From Lysinibacillus piscis (GTDB taxonomy: Bacteria; Bacillota; Bacilli; Bacillales_A; Planococcaceae), in NCBI RefSeq assembly GCF_026012395.1, contig NZ_BRZA01000007.1, forward strand, positions 1 through 64,000: a stretch of 64,000 bases of DNA. Direction: 5' to 3'. Shown piece after piece: positions 27,730 through 37,429 of this stretch (positions are counted from its first letter, which is position 1; the number at the start of each line of letters is the position of its first letter). The position numbers and the translations under genes were made by a program. The notes under the pieces were generated by a model, which was not told where the DNA came from, did no database searches, and saw only the letters and a program-made list of their open reading frames with translations.

Positions 27730-30700
27730 AGTATTTCAATAGGCATTGGTTTAGGGAAATATCCAATGTCTATGCCGTATTGAAGCATGCGATGAATATA
27801 GGACACGTTTGGAGCAACACAACGAACATCAGTAGATGCCAAAAAGGCTTGTGTTGTACGGCAGTTAAAGACAAAAGGTGAATCACTAGCACCATCACCT
27901 TCTAATTGTGCGATAGCCAAAGGTAAATATTGCTGGACTTCTCTAGAAAGCTGTCCATGTAGTAGCCATTCTGTATAGTCAGTGGCAGTCATAATATCTA
28001 AGTTGTAGCCTAATTCCTCTATTATTTCTAATAATTCACTATATGGTAGTTGAATAGGGTTGCACAAATGGAATATTTGCCCGGGTGATGGTAGTTGATT
28101 AGCCAATGTGACAAGTGCCTTACTAGCATAATCAATTGGTGTAAAATCAACATGCCAATTAGCACTTGGTGTTTTACCTAAAGCTAACATGGATTTCATC
28201 ATACGATAAAAGGCATTATCGTCAATATTACGTTGGAATTTTCCTGTTTCCGAATGACACGATAAGTTACCTACACGATAAATCGTGGCAGGAATTTGTT
28301 CATTCATTGCATGGCGAACAAGATTTTCAGCTGTTAGTTTACTTTGCGTATACACATTATCAAGCTGTATATCATAGTTAAAGTCCTCATCTTCCTCATG
28401 ATGTGCTGCAAGCTCCTCAGGGATACCCATCGTTGATACGTAATGAAAATGAATTCCTTGTCTGCATTTGGCAAGCTCTAGTAAATAGCGAGTGCCTTCT
28501 ACATTAACATCTGTAAAATGCTGAGCAGCACCGAAATGTCGTACATCAGCTCCGCAATGGATAATCGTGTCAATGGCTGTTGCCAACAGTTGCTCATCTG
28601 CTAATGATAAACCAAGTTTCTCCTGCCCTAAATCTCCTTCTACGATGGTTAGACGATTTGAGAATAACGATTTCATATCATCATCGAAGTAAAATTGCAT
28701 GCTAGTTCTTAATTTTTCATCTATTGATACAGAACTATTAGAACGGACAAGACAATAAATATGTGCATCTGTAGATAGTAAAAGTTCATATAGTATATGA
28801 CTACCTAAATAGCCTGTTGCACCAGTCAGAAGAACATTCCTCATAGGTAAGGATTTTACAGTAAGAGGCGTACCAAAGGCTTCTGGCTCCATTAATTCCT
28901 TCAATATCATATGTTTTGGTGATGCTGCTACTGCTTCTGATTTATGCTGTTGCAAATATTTATCCAATCCCGAAATCGTAGGATATTGGAAGAAATCCTG
29001 TATTTTTAAAGTGGGTATATGTTTTTTGACGAGTGCTAAAATTTCTAACACTTTCAGTGAGTGTCCACCAATATGGAAGAAATTATCGTGAATACCGACA
29101 CGTTCAATGCCTAATACAGATGACCAAGCATTTGCTAATAATTGCTGCTGTTCATTTTCAGGTGCATCGTATGTTCGATCAGATGATACATCTATAGGAA
29201 GAGTTGCTAGGTATTTACGGTCTATTTTACCAGTAGGTGCTAAAGGCATCTCCTGTAATGTCAAAAAATGATCAGGCACCATATAGTCAGGTAAACGCTG
29301 CCCAAGATACGTACGAATAATATCGTGTTCCACTGTACCAGTATAATAAGCATATAAACGATTAATGCCATCCGCCATTTTTTTAGCGAGTACAACGACT
29401 TCTTCAATGTGAGGATGGCTACTAAGTACCGCTTCAATTTCACCTAGCTCAATACGGAAACCTCGTACTTTAATTTGTGAATCTTTGCGTCCGACAAATT
29501 CAATCATGCCATCTGGCAATAAACGTACAATATCACCAGTTCGATACATCAGTTGATTGTCCTTTAACAGATGTGGAACAAAGGCTTCACTTGTTTTTTC
29601 GGGTTGATGTAAATAACCTGCTGCTAAACCAATCCCCGCAATATAGAGTTCTCCCGCTGTATTGACGGGGCATAGTTGCTGATTGTCATTGATAACATAC
29701 ATCTCATAATTGGCAATAGGTTTACCAATAGGGATGCTCTTTTGAGGATAGGTGATGGACCAGTCGACTTTATAGTAGGAGGACAGCACTGTACATTCAG
29801 TAGGTCCATAAACATTGACAATCTCTGTTGTTGTGCCGAATTTTTCGTGCCATTTTTGAACAACAGCAGGTAATAAGGCTTCACCACCTACAGCTATATA
29901 GCGCAGAGATGCTAGCTTGTCCTTATATTCTTCAGGCAAATATGTAGCAAGCTGTGTGAAAAAAGCGTTTGGTACAGTAGCTGTTGTAATATGCTCTAGT
30001 GATATTCTATCTGCAAATGCTTCTACAGAGATACGCTCAATACTTGTTAGTAGGTGTAGACGTGCACCTGAAAAAAGAGCAGTAAACGTTTCTGTAACAG
30101 ATGGATCAAAGCTATACGAAATGAATTGCGAAAACACATCTTGTTCAGTCGTTTGATAAATTCGTTGATTATCAGTAATTAAATTAATGACTGCCTCATG
30201 TTTGAGCATGACACCTTTTGGCTTACCTGTAGAGCCAGAGGTATAAATAATATAAGCTAAATCAGTTGGTTGCACGGTACTTGAAAAATCAGCCGTTGAA
30301 AGAGACAGTTCTACTTGATTGAATGACAATGTCGTACAAGGCTGTGCGTAGTCAGCTAATAAAGGCAAATGCTCCTCCTTTGTCAAAATAAATGGCGCAC
30401 AGGTGTCGTTCAATAAATAATGGCAACGTTCTTTTGGATAGGTTGGATCGATAGGAATATAAACACCACCCGCTTTTAAAATGCCAAGTAAACTAATAAC
30501 GGTTTCTATGCTACGCTCCATGATAAGTGCTACATAATCGCCCTTTTTTAAGCCATGTTTCACTAACATATGAGCAATTTGGTTAGACTGCTCATTCAAT
30601 TGACGATAGGTTAATGTACGGTCTTCAAAGGATAATGCAATGCGATCTGCATATTGGTGGGCTGCATGATAAAAGGCATCGGGAATTGTTTGCTCTTTAT

Positions 30701-30797
30701 GATAAAAAGCAGTTGTTTGATTTAATCGTTGGTAGATTACTTGATCTTCTTCATTTAATAATTGTGTAATAAATGCTAATTTTTGTTTCGTCGTCAC
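27726..30797 (-). CDS. One-module NRPS: adenylation - carrier - thioester reductase
   Basis: 1023 residues. Adenylation domain 35-530 with IIYTSGSTGKPKG (183-195), NVYGPTE (328-334), YRTGD (418-422), GRKDSQIKVRGFRIELGEIE (436-455) and APTGKIDRK (520-528). Carrier domain 545-615 with DNFFHIGGHSL, Ser580 for phosphopantetheine. Reductase domain 650-1010 with VLLTGATGYLG (655-665) and Tyr816-Lys820 in VYTQSK. No condensation domain. It should activate one amino or carboxylic acid and release it as an aldehyde. Specificity residues read tentatively D231, P232, T235, V329. GTG start with AGGAGC. Monomodular A-T-R enzymes of PvfC/MgoA type give amino aldehydes that can dimerise to pyrazines; the product here is unknown. 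Confidence 0.88.
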   Translation of the reverse strand: MTTKQKLAFITQLLNEEDQVIYQRLNQTTAFYHKEQTIPDAFYHAAHQYADRIALSFEDRTLTYRQLNEQSNQIAHMLVKHGLKKGDYVALIMERSIETVISLLGILKAGGVYIPIDPTYPKERCHYLLNDTCAPFILTKEEHLPLLADYAQPCTTLSFNQVELSLSTADFSSTVQPTDLAYIIYTSGSTGKPKGVMLKHEAVINLITDNQRIYQTTEQDVFSQFISYSFDPSVTETFTALFSGARLHLLTSIERISVEAFADRISLEHITTATVPNAFFTQLATYLPEEYKDKLASLRYIAVGGEALLPAVVQKWHEKFGTTTEIVNVYGPTECTVLSSYYKVDWSITYPQKSIPIGKPIANYEMYVINDNQQLCPVNTAGELYIAGIGLAAGYLHQPEKTSEAFVPHLLKDNQLMYRTGDIVRLLPDGMIEFVGRKDSQIKVRGFRIELGEIEAVLSSHPHIEEVVVLAKKMADGINRLYAYYTGTVEHDIIRTYLGQRLPDYMVPDHFLTLQEMPLAPTGKIDRKYLATLPIDVSSDRTYDAPENEQQQLLANAWSSVLGIERVGIHDNFFHIGGHSLKVLEILALVKKHIPTLKIQDFFQYPTISGLDKYLQQHKSEAVAASPKHMILKELMEPEAFGTPLTVKSLPMRNVLLTGATGYLGSHILYELLLSTDAHIYCLVRSNSSVSIDEKLRTSMQFYFDDDMKSLFSNRLTIVEGDLGQEKLGLSLADEQLLATAIDTIIHCGADVRHFGAAQHFTDVNVEGTRYLLELAKCRQGIHFHYVSTMGIPEELAAHHEEDEDFNYDIQLDNVYTQSKLTAENLVRHAMNEQIPATIYRVGNLSCHSETGKFQRNIDDNAFYRMMKSMLALGKTPSANWHVDFTPIDYASKALVTLANQLPSPGQIFHLCNPIQLPYSELLEIIEELGYNLDIMTATDYTEWLLHGQLSREVQQYLPLAIAQLEGDGASDSPFVFNCRTTQAFLASTDVRCVAPNVSYIHRMLQYGIDIGYFPKPMPIEIL

Positions 30798-30818
30798 ACG
30801 TAACAGCTCCTATTTTAT

Positions 30819-30856
30819 AAAGAGCCATATCTTGCAACTTCAAGATATGGCTCTTT
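30819..30856 (-). terminator. Hairpin between the chemoreceptor and the NRPS
   Basis: A perfect 16-bp stem (30819-30834 with 30841-30856), AAGAGCCATATCTTG type, on the minus strand ending in TTTAT only a few bases before the NRPS ribosome site. It can end chemoreceptor transcription or act as an attenuator in the NRPS leader. Confidence 0.7.
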
Positions 30857-30900
30857 TAAATGATTAGTAAAAGGACATGCCTTTTTCATAAAAATGAATG

Positions 30901-32640
30901 TTACTTCACGATAAATGTGTTAACAACATTTAACAGTTCATCAGAGAGATCTGACAATGCCTGTGCTTCTTCAGAAACTTTGGACATCATATCATGCTGT
31001 GATGCTGTGGCTTCTGCAACTGTATTTGTCATGTTTCGTGATTGGATAGAAAAGGCTTCTGTTTCTTTTACTGTAGATGTAACTTCTTCCATACCTGCTG
31101 CCATTTCTTCGATAGTGGCTGATAGCTCCTGCATTTGTCCTGTCACATGATGAATGGAACTTAGGATTTGGCTAAATGATTGTTCAGAGTCATTAATCAT
31201 GATAATACCACTATCTACTTCTTCAACAGCACGCGTCATTACAGTAACAGATTCATTTGTATCATGCTGGATACGTGAGATCAATGTTGAAATTTCTCGA
31301 GCAGATGTTTCAGATTGCTCCGCTAGTTTGCGCACTTCGTCTGCTACGACAGCAAAGCCACTACCCGCTTCGCCAGCACGGGCTGCTTCTATAGCTGCAT
31401 TCAATGCTAGTAGGTTCGTTTGAGAAGCAATACCTGTAATAATCCCAACAATTTCTTCAATTTTTTCAGAATGCTCCCCTAGCATTTTCACAAAGGTAGA
31501 GGATTGATTAACGGCTTGGCTAATCGCATTCATTTGTGCTACCGATTTAGTAGTAGATAAATTTCCTTTTTCAGCTTCCTCTGAAGCAATGATGGAAGCT
31601 TCTGAAATTTGGTTTGATGTAAGGGCTAAACGTTGAATACCAATACTCATTTCTTCAATTGTTTGAGCGCTGTCCTGTGCTTTTTGTGCCTGTAAGTCAG
31701 CACCACTAGCAATTTCTTGCATCGATGAAGTCACTCGATTATGAGAATCAGTAGCATCAAGCATATTCGTAGAGATAACGGTAGCTGTATCCGCTACACG
31801 AGCTGAAGCCGTTGACGCGCTTTTAATAACCGTTTTTAGACTGTCAATCATCGAATTAAAGTTGTGTGTCAGTATACCAAATTCATCTTTTGATGTTACA
31901 GGCAATGGTTCTAGCTCTAAATTTCCTTCAGCAACCTTTTTCGATTGTTGGGAGAGCTGTTGAATAGGTGCTAATTTTTTGCTCAATAGTGTATAGACAA
32001 CTAGAGAGGAGATAATAAGAAAAATAGCTGTGACTAATAGCATCCACAATGCTTCAAACATCGCTTTCGTCGTAACGATGGAAACATTATAGTCAATCGC
32101 ATAAGCTGCTACAATATTCCCATTCTCATCTAAAATTGGGGCTAAGCCTGTTTTAAAGCTACCAAATGAGTCAGTATATGTAGCAGTGGCTGTATTTTTC
32201 TTTGTTTCAAAAACTTCTGTAATTCGTGCAAGAAAGTCTTCAGAAATACCCATTTGACGCATATCTTGATTGTACTCAGCGCCAAGGTCAAGGATGGTAG
32301 ATGACATAACAGGAGCGTGAATGTTATCGCCATCCACGGTTATAATGTATAGATTCGTAATGATTTCAGAATGCTCATTAATAGAATCCATCTCTTTTGT
32401 TAGCTGGAGAACATCTGGATTGCTTGCATTTGGATCTTTGAGAGCAGATTGCAGTGTTTTTTGATTAATAGTTTTAGCTAAAATCATCCCTTTGTCTGCT
32501 AAAGAACTGTCCATATCTTTTAAATTACTGTTTCTTACTGTGAAATAAGATATAGCAGAAGAAACGATTCCGAATAATAATAAGACACTAACAGTTATAA
32601 TGGTTAATTTCTTGCTGATAGATAGTTGTCTTTTGGCCAT
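30901..32640 (-). CDS. Methyl-accepting chemotaxis protein
   Basis: 579 residues. TM1 about 12-34, extracytoplasmic Cache-like ligand domain about 35-190, TM2 about 192-214, HAMP about 215-268 ([15 protein letters not shown]), then the methylation helices and the signalling hairpin tip [20 protein letters not shown] and [20 protein letters not shown]. It senses an external or membrane signal and controls CheA. Its ligand is not deducible. A hydrophobic start [20 protein letters not shown] and AGGAGG on the minus strand mark the start. Confidence 0.94.
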   Translation of the reverse strand: MAKRQLSISKKLTIITVSVLLLFGIVSSAISYFTVRNSNLKDMDSSLADKGMILAKTINQKTLQSALKDPNASNPDVLQLTKEMDSINEHSEIITNLYIITVDGDNIHAPVMSSTILDLGAEYNQDMRQMGISEDFLARITEVFETKKNTATATYTDSFGSFKTGLAPILDENGNIVAAYAIDYNVSIVTTKAMFEALWMLLVTAIFLIISSLVVYTLLSKKLAPIQQLSQQSKKVAEGNLELEPLPVTSKDEFGILTHNFNSMIDSLKTVIKSASTASARVADTATVISTNMLDATDSHNRVTSSMQEIASGADLQAQKAQDSAQTIEEMSIGIQRLALTSNQISEASIIASEEAEKGNLSTTKSVAQMNAISQAVNQSSTFVKMLGEHSEKIEEIVGIITGIASQTNLLALNAAIEAARAGEAGSGFAVVADEVRKLAEQSETSAREISTLISRIQHDTNESVTVMTRAVEEVDSGIIMINDSEQSFSQILSSIHHVTGQMQELSATIEEMAAGMEEVTSTVKETEAFSIQSRNMTNTVAEATASQHDMMSKVSEEAQALSDLSDELLNVVNTFIVK

Positions 32641-33129
32641 GTAGCATCCTCCTAATAGTATTAAGCTTACAAGTATAACAAAAAGAACATAATAAATGAT
32701 AAAGTATATTTGTTAATAACTGGTTAATTCAGGGGAGATTCATAGATTTTAAAAATATATACTTTACCACTTTATAACTATAACACCTAGTAACGCGATT
32801 CGTAATGTTGAAAAAATACTGTTTTTACTACTTCAGTATTTAAAATTGCTATGATTTTTAGTCCTTAAGAACTGGGAAAAATATCTGAAAATACTAACTT
32901 TATTGAATAGTGCAAGTAACAAATGCCTATACTGAATCAATTACGCTAAGATATGCTGGCTTTGAAAAATAAAGGGAGCTTTCAATCTGGTTTTTACAGC
33001 CTTTTAATACAAGATAAATTTGCTCAGAGCTTTATTTGTGCTAATGATAAAATCTTATTTCCTACAAAATGTTTCACTTTAAACTATGTGAAAGGTTATA
33101 CAGTAAGCTTGCCGTAATTTTGAAGAAGA
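32641..33129. other. Gene-free stretch before the spore hydrolase gene
   Basis: About 490 AT-rich bases between divergent genes. No credible open reading frame, RNA gene or repeat was seen. Confidence 0.4.
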
Positions 33130-33158
33130 GCATAAAAAAAATTGCCATTTCATACGAT
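33130..33158 (+). promoter_or_regulatory. Candidate sigma-E promoter of the sleL-like gene
   Basis: GCATAAA (33130-33136), 14-base spacer, CATACGAT (33151-33158), close to the sigma-E consensus (ATA at -35, CATACAMT at -10). B. subtilis yaaH is a mother-cell sigma-E gene, and the predicted start falls just before the AAAGGAGG at 33180-33187. Confidence 0.5.
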
Positions 33159-33194
33159 AAACGAGCGTATCAATTCAAAAAAGGAGGCACTGCT

Positions 33195-34484
33195 ATTCAA
33201 ATACATGTTGTGCGAGCAGGAGATTCACTATGGGGAATTGCACAAGCCTATGGGACAACAGTGCAAAGTATTGTGGACGCCAATCAAATTCCAGATCCGA
33301 ATCAGCTTGTTGTTGGGCAAGCACTTGTTATACCGATTGTCGGGAGCTTTTACTATGTGCAACCTGGAGATAGTCTATGGTCAATTGGACAGCGTTTTGG
33401 CATTAACTATATGACACTTGCACAAATAAATGGTATAAATCCGAATCAAATGTTAGTGGTAGGGATGCGTTTGTATATCCCACCATTACCAAAAACCCCT
33501 GCACAAACACTAGCTTATCTTGAACCGCGAGGAGAGAGGGTCAGCGAGGCACTGTTAAATCAAACGAGGGAAGCTGCTCCATATTTAACGTATTTAGCAC
33601 TGTTTAGCTATGAAGCAAAAAGGGATGGTACATTAAAGGTTCCACCAAGTCAAGGTGTAGCAAAAATTATGAGTGATACAGGTGCTGTTATTGCTATGGT
33701 TGTGTCTAATTTAGAGAATTTCAGCTTTAGTGGAGAGCTAGCAAGAGATATCTTTCAAAGTAGAGCTGTACAGGATATTTTATTCGATAATATTGTGGAG
33801 GAAGCAAAACGCTTAGGTCATGTACGCGATATTCATTTTGACTTTGAAAGTTTACCGCCTGACCAGCGTCAAGCCTATAATCGCTTTTTAAAGAGAGCTG
33901 TCGAGCGATTCCATCCAGAAGGCTTTACTGTATCCACAGCATTAGCACCTAAAACAAAAGATGATACGACAGGTCAATGGACAGGGGCACATGATTATAA
34001 AGCACATGGAGAAATTGTAGACTTTGTTTTACTGATGACATATGAATGGGGATATTCAGCAGGGCCTCCTATGGCAGTATCTCCACTTCCAGAGGTCGAG
34101 GCAGTTGTTAAATATGCAGTGAGCGAAATTCCGCCACATAAAATATTGCTTGGTCAAAATTTATATGGCTATGATTGGACATTGCCCTTTGTACAAGGGG
34201 GACCAATTGCTGAAGCAGTGAGTCCACAAAGAGCGATTGAGATAGCCAAAAAATATCATGCAGCAATTCAGTATGACGAGCGAGCACAAGCGCCTTTTTT
34301 TGAATACTATGATGAGCAAGGGAGAGCACATATTGTTTGGTTTGAAGATGCTCGTTCGATTCAGGCAAAATTCAATTTAATCAAGCGTTATCAGTTAAGA
34401 GGCATTGGCTATTGGAAGCTAGGTTTACCATTTCCGCAAAATTGGCTATTGCTTGGTGCGAATTTTGATATAGCTAAAAAATAA
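33195..34484 (+). CDS. sleL: Spore-cortex N-acetylglucosaminidase, SleL/YaaH type
   Basis: 429 residues if it starts at ATT 33195, seven bases after AAAGGAGG; no ATG, GTG or TTG in frame has a usable site, and the frame upstream (to 33069) overlaps the candidate sigma-E promoter. Two LysM domains (HVVRAGDSLWGIAQAYGTT and YVQPGDSLWSIGQRFG, residues 4-48 and 52-97) anchor it to cortex peptidoglycan. A GH18 domain follows (about 105-425) with DIHFDFE, Glu218 as acid catalyst, and MTYEWGYSAGPP. SleL/YaaH cleaves cortex fragments during germination. YaaH has 427 residues, matching this start. Monocistronic. Confidence 0.9.
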   Translation: MQIHVVRAGDSLWGIAQAYGTTVQSIVDANQIPDPNQLVVGQALVIPIVGSFYYVQPGDSLWSIGQRFGINYMTLAQINGINPNQMLVVGMRLYIPPLPKTPAQTLAYLEPRGERVSEALLNQTREAAPYLTYLALFSYEAKRDGTLKVPPSQGVAKIMSDTGAVIAMVVSNLENFSFSGELARDIFQSRAVQDILFDNIVEEAKRLGHVRDIHFDFESLPPDQRQAYNRFLKRAVERFHPEGFTVSTALAPKTKDDTTGQWTGAHDYKAHGEIVDFVLLMTYEWGYSAGPPMAVSPLPEVEAVVKYAVSEIPPHKILLGQNLYGYDWTLPFVQGGPIAEAVSPQRAIEIAKKYHAAIQYDERAQAPFFEYYDEQGRAHIVWFEDARSIQAKFNLIKRYQLRGIGYWKLGLPFPQNWLLLGANFDIAKK

Positions 34485-34594
34485 AATCTCCTAAATTTTT
34501 AGAATATAGAAAAATATTTGGGGATATTGTTTCCTATTTCATATTTTGTATATTATAATTGTTGGTAAAATAGTAGTTTTGGAGGGATATACTG

Positions 34595-36811
34595 GTGAAA
34601 TTCAAAAATTTAGGAATCGTTCTAGCTTCAGCAGCATTAACAGTAGGAGCGTTTACACCAACATTACAGGCATCTGCAAATGGTAAAGATACTTCAGAGC
34701 GAATTGAGATTGCTTTAACAGATGAAAGTAAAGTCACAAAAAGCACATTGATTAAACAGTTACGTGCATTGTTCCCAGAGAAGTTTGATTTCTTAACAGA
34801 TGATGATTTTTATACAGGTCGTGGACATTATTATACAGATGACAAAACAATACGCTATGAATTAGGTTTTAATAAAAGTGTAGATGGTAAAGAGGCCCAT
34901 GGTAATTTCACATTTAAGGGGGATAAGTTGGAGCTAGAAAACTTCTATTATCGTCCACTAGCTGGAGAAGAAGCAATCTACCCATTAAAATATTCAGAGG
35001 AAGATGCTAAAAAAGCAACACAAGACTTTTTGAAAAAGGTCTTGAAAATTGATAATTTCAAGTTAAGAGAGAATAAAGAATTTTGGGAGTATAATTATTA
35101 TGGTGGGCGACTTCTTTCTGAGCCACAGACGTACTCATTTATTTATGATGTGACTCAAAATGGTGTGCCAATTGCTGATCAAATGATTGCGTTTTCTGTA
35201 TTAGCAAATGGTGAAGTAGTATCTATGAATCGTAATATAGAGCCTATGCAAAAAGCGACATTCGATGATACGAGTAAGAAAAAAGAAGTAACGGAAATAT
35301 TGCCAGCAGTACAAGATAATATGGCAGTAGAGTTACGTTATATGCTTGACTACGATTTTAAAACAGATGAGCGTATCGTAAGACTTGTATATGCACCAGC
35401 AATTGGCTTTAATGGTGTACAGGCACTCACAGGGCAATGGAAAACGCCAAATGGTTTTGTTTCACAAGTACCTAAAGCCAAAACAATTGAAAAGCTGTCT
35501 AAAGAATCATTAGCACCAAGAAAAAGCAACATGACTTTGGCAGAGGTAGAAGCATTAGCGAAAGCCTTCTTAAAAGTTGGAGAAGAACATAAAGATGTTG
35601 AGTTCCAAATTGACATGATTGATGAACGAGAAAATGAAAACGGCAATACTATCTATTCTGTTAGTTATTCCTACACATATGGAAATGGTACAACAAGTAC
35701 ATCCTTCGAAATAGATAAAGCAACAGGAGAGATTGTGCATTTCTATGATTTACGTCGAGAATTTACGAAATCAGGTAATGTAGCATCACCGATTTCAAAG
35801 GAAGCTGCTTTAGCAAAAGCAATTGAGTATTTAAAGGAATGGTCGCCATCAAAATTGAGTAATTATGCAAAACCTATTAATGAAGTGACATATGATAAAT
35901 ACAGCCAACAATATCAGTTTGCATTCCCACGTGTCATGAATGGCATTATTGTTGAGGGAGATGATTTAATGGTATCTGTTGGTGCAGATGGTGCGATATA
36001 CTCTATGTATGGCAATACACAGAAAATTGATAGCTGGCCTGCTGTGAATAAAGTGATTGAAGCGGAGAAGGCCAAGGAACTATATCGTGAAACACTTAAA
36101 TTACAGCTACAATATGAAAAACAAGACACAAAAGATAATCAGCATTATGACCTTGTTTATGTATCAACTTTTAATGGTAGCTTAGAAAATAGAATAGACG
36201 CGGTTACTGGTGAATGGTTAGTGGATATGGACAAAGAAAAGCCAGTGATTTCACACCCAACTGCTGCAGACGAATTAAACTATTTATTGAACCGTAACAT
36301 ATTGGAAGTAAAAGATGTTAGTAAATTTAATGCAGATGCGAACGTGACAAAAGGAGAAGCATTAAAAATTCTTTTAAATGCTGTTGGATATGGCTATTAT
36401 GGTGCAAATGATGAACAAAGCAAGCCGACATTTAGCAATGTTGATAAAAATCATCCATTGTATAAAGTTGTAGAGCAAGCAGTGAAAATGAAATTACTAT
36501 CACCTGCTGAGCAATTTGCGGTGGATGCACCGTTAACTCGCCAAGAATTAGCTGTATGGTATATTCGTGTGTTAAATTTAGAAAATGCAGCAAAACATAG
36601 CGATATTTATAAACTGAACTTTGCAGATGCAAGTACTGTTGACCCAGCATATACAGGCTATGTAGCGCTAGCAGGAGCACTGGGCTTAATGGATGCGCCA
36701 CAAAACAACTTTAATGCAACAGGTAGTATTACGTATGCAGATTTAGCTGTATCTATCTTACGTTTAGCAAATAGTAAATATTTAGAGAACAGTGACTATA
36801 GATATTATTAA
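34595..36811 (+). CDS. Secreted YcdB/YcdC-domain (PepSY-like) protein with C-terminal SLH repeats
   Basis: 738 residues, GTG start after GGAGGG. Signal peptide about 1-29 (GIVLASAALTVGAF, cut near LQASANG). Two YcdB/PepSY-like repeats of about 250 residues follow: DAKKATQDFLKKVLK ... SFIYDVTQNGVPIADQMIAF, and LAKAIEYLKEW ... YQFAFPRVMNGIIVEGD. Residues about 560-735 resemble three S-layer-homology repeats (VTKGEALKILLNAVG; FSNVDKNHPLYKVVEQAV; FADASTV ... YVALAGALGLM), which bind pyruvylated cell-wall polymer. Role unknown; PepSY-like domains often inhibit or chaperone peptidases. Confidence 0.82.
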   Translation: MKFKNLGIVLASAALTVGAFTPTLQASANGKDTSERIEIALTDESKVTKSTLIKQLRALFPEKFDFLTDDDFYTGRGHYYTDDKTIRYELGFNKSVDGKEAHGNFTFKGDKLELENFYYRPLAGEEAIYPLKYSEEDAKKATQDFLKKVLKIDNFKLRENKEFWEYNYYGGRLLSEPQTYSFIYDVTQNGVPIADQMIAFSVLANGEVVSMNRNIEPMQKATFDDTSKKKEVTEILPAVQDNMAVELRYMLDYDFKTDERIVRLVYAPAIGFNGVQALTGQWKTPNGFVSQVPKAKTIEKLSKESLAPRKSNMTLAEVEALAKAFLKVGEEHKDVEFQIDMIDERENENGNTIYSVSYSYTYGNGTTSTSFEIDKATGEIVHFYDLRREFTKSGNVASPISKEAALAKAIEYLKEWSPSKLSNYAKPINEVTYDKYSQQYQFAFPRVMNGIIVEGDDLMVSVGADGAIYSMYGNTQKIDSWPAVNKVIEAEKAKELYRETLKLQLQYEKQDTKDNQHYDLVYVSTFNGSLENRIDAVTGEWLVDMDKEKPVISHPTAADELNYLLNRNILEVKDVSKFNADANVTKGEALKILLNAVGYGYYGANDEQSKPTFSNVDKNHPLYKVVEQAVKMKLLSPAEQFAVDAPLTRQELAVWYIRVLNLENAAKHSDIYKLNFADASTVDPAYTGYVALAGALGLMDAPQNNFNATGSITYADLAVSILRLANSKYLENSDYRYY

Positions 36812-36818
36812 ATAGTAT

Positions 36819-36874
36819 GAAAGGGGGCTGCGAACAAGCCAGATTTTGTCTGACTTGCTCGACAGCCCTTTTAA
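36819..36874 (+). terminator. Terminator after the YcdB-SLH gene
   Basis: Long hairpin with outer stem AAGGG..GCTG (36821-36830) and CAGCCCTT (36863-36870), inner arms CGAACAAGCCAGA/TCTGACTTGCTCG, then TTTT. Confidence 0.85.
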
Positions 36875-36893
36875 AATATATTGGTTAAATAAA

Positions 36894-36922
36894 TTGCAAA
36901 AGATAAATTTCTATGTTATTAT
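36894..36922 (+). promoter_or_regulatory. Sigma-A promoter of the mhq-like operon
   Basis: TTGCAA (36894-36899), 17-base spacer, TATTAT (36917-36922). The -10 box abuts the operator described next. Confidence 0.65.
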
Positions 36923-36957
36923 TATCTCGAATTAGAGATAATTTAATTCGAGATAAT
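36921..36957. promoter_or_regulatory. MhqR-like operator
   Basis: Perfect 14-bp inverted repeat ATTATCTCGAATTA (36921-36934) and TAATTCGAGATAAT (36944-36957), with a further AGAGATA half-site between. Bases 36923-36940 closely match the MhqR box of B. subtilis (tATCTcgaAtTCgAGATa). It covers the predicted transcription start, so the regulator encoded next would repress its own operon. Confidence 0.8.
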
Positions 36958-37408
36958 GAAACGAGTGATTGAAATGGAGCAGAATCATCAAAGTTTAAAA
37001 GCCTTCACTATTTTGTTCCAAGCCTCACAAACCATTCAAGATGTCGTGAGGAAAGATTTATTACGCTACGATTTGAATCCAAGTGAGTTTTCCGTGCTTG
37101 AATTTTTATACCACCATGGAGAGCAACCTGTGCAGACCATCTGCAAAAAAGTATTATTGGCAAGTAGTAGCATTACCTATGTTATTGATAAATTGGAGCA
37201 AAAACGCTTTGTATATCGTCATGCTTGCCCGAATGATCGCCGTGTGACATATATCGTATTGACGGTGGAAGGGCGGCAACTAATGGATGCTATTTTTCCA
37301 GAGCATGTACAAATCATAGATAGGATATTTGAAGTATTAGAAAAAAAAGAGCTGAACACAATGATGTTAGCATTGAAAAAAGTAAGCTTTCATACAGAAG
37401 AAATTTAA
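36956..37408 (+). CDS. mhqR: MarR-family repressor, MhqR-like
   Basis: 150 residues. Winged-helix MarR fold: LNPSEFSVLEFLYHHGEQPV, then the recognition helix SSSITYVIDKLEQKRFVYR and the wing NDRRVTYIVLTVEGRQLMD. The operator sequence and the downstream dioxygenase and nitroreductase genes make it an MhqR analogue, which in B. subtilis responds to quinones, catechols and diamide. Start ATG 36956 overlaps the operator; ATG 36974 is an alternative and has no better ribosome site. First gene of a four-gene operon. Confidence 0.85.
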   Translation: MKRVIEMEQNHQSLKAFTILFQASQTIQDVVRKDLLRYDLNPSEFSVLEFLYHHGEQPVQTICKKVLLASSSITYVIDKLEQKRFVYRHACPNDRRVTYIVLTVEGRQLMDAIFPEHVQIIDRIFEVLEKKELNTMMLALKKVSFHTEEI

Positions 37409-37429
37409 AAAACTAGGAGGCATATTATT

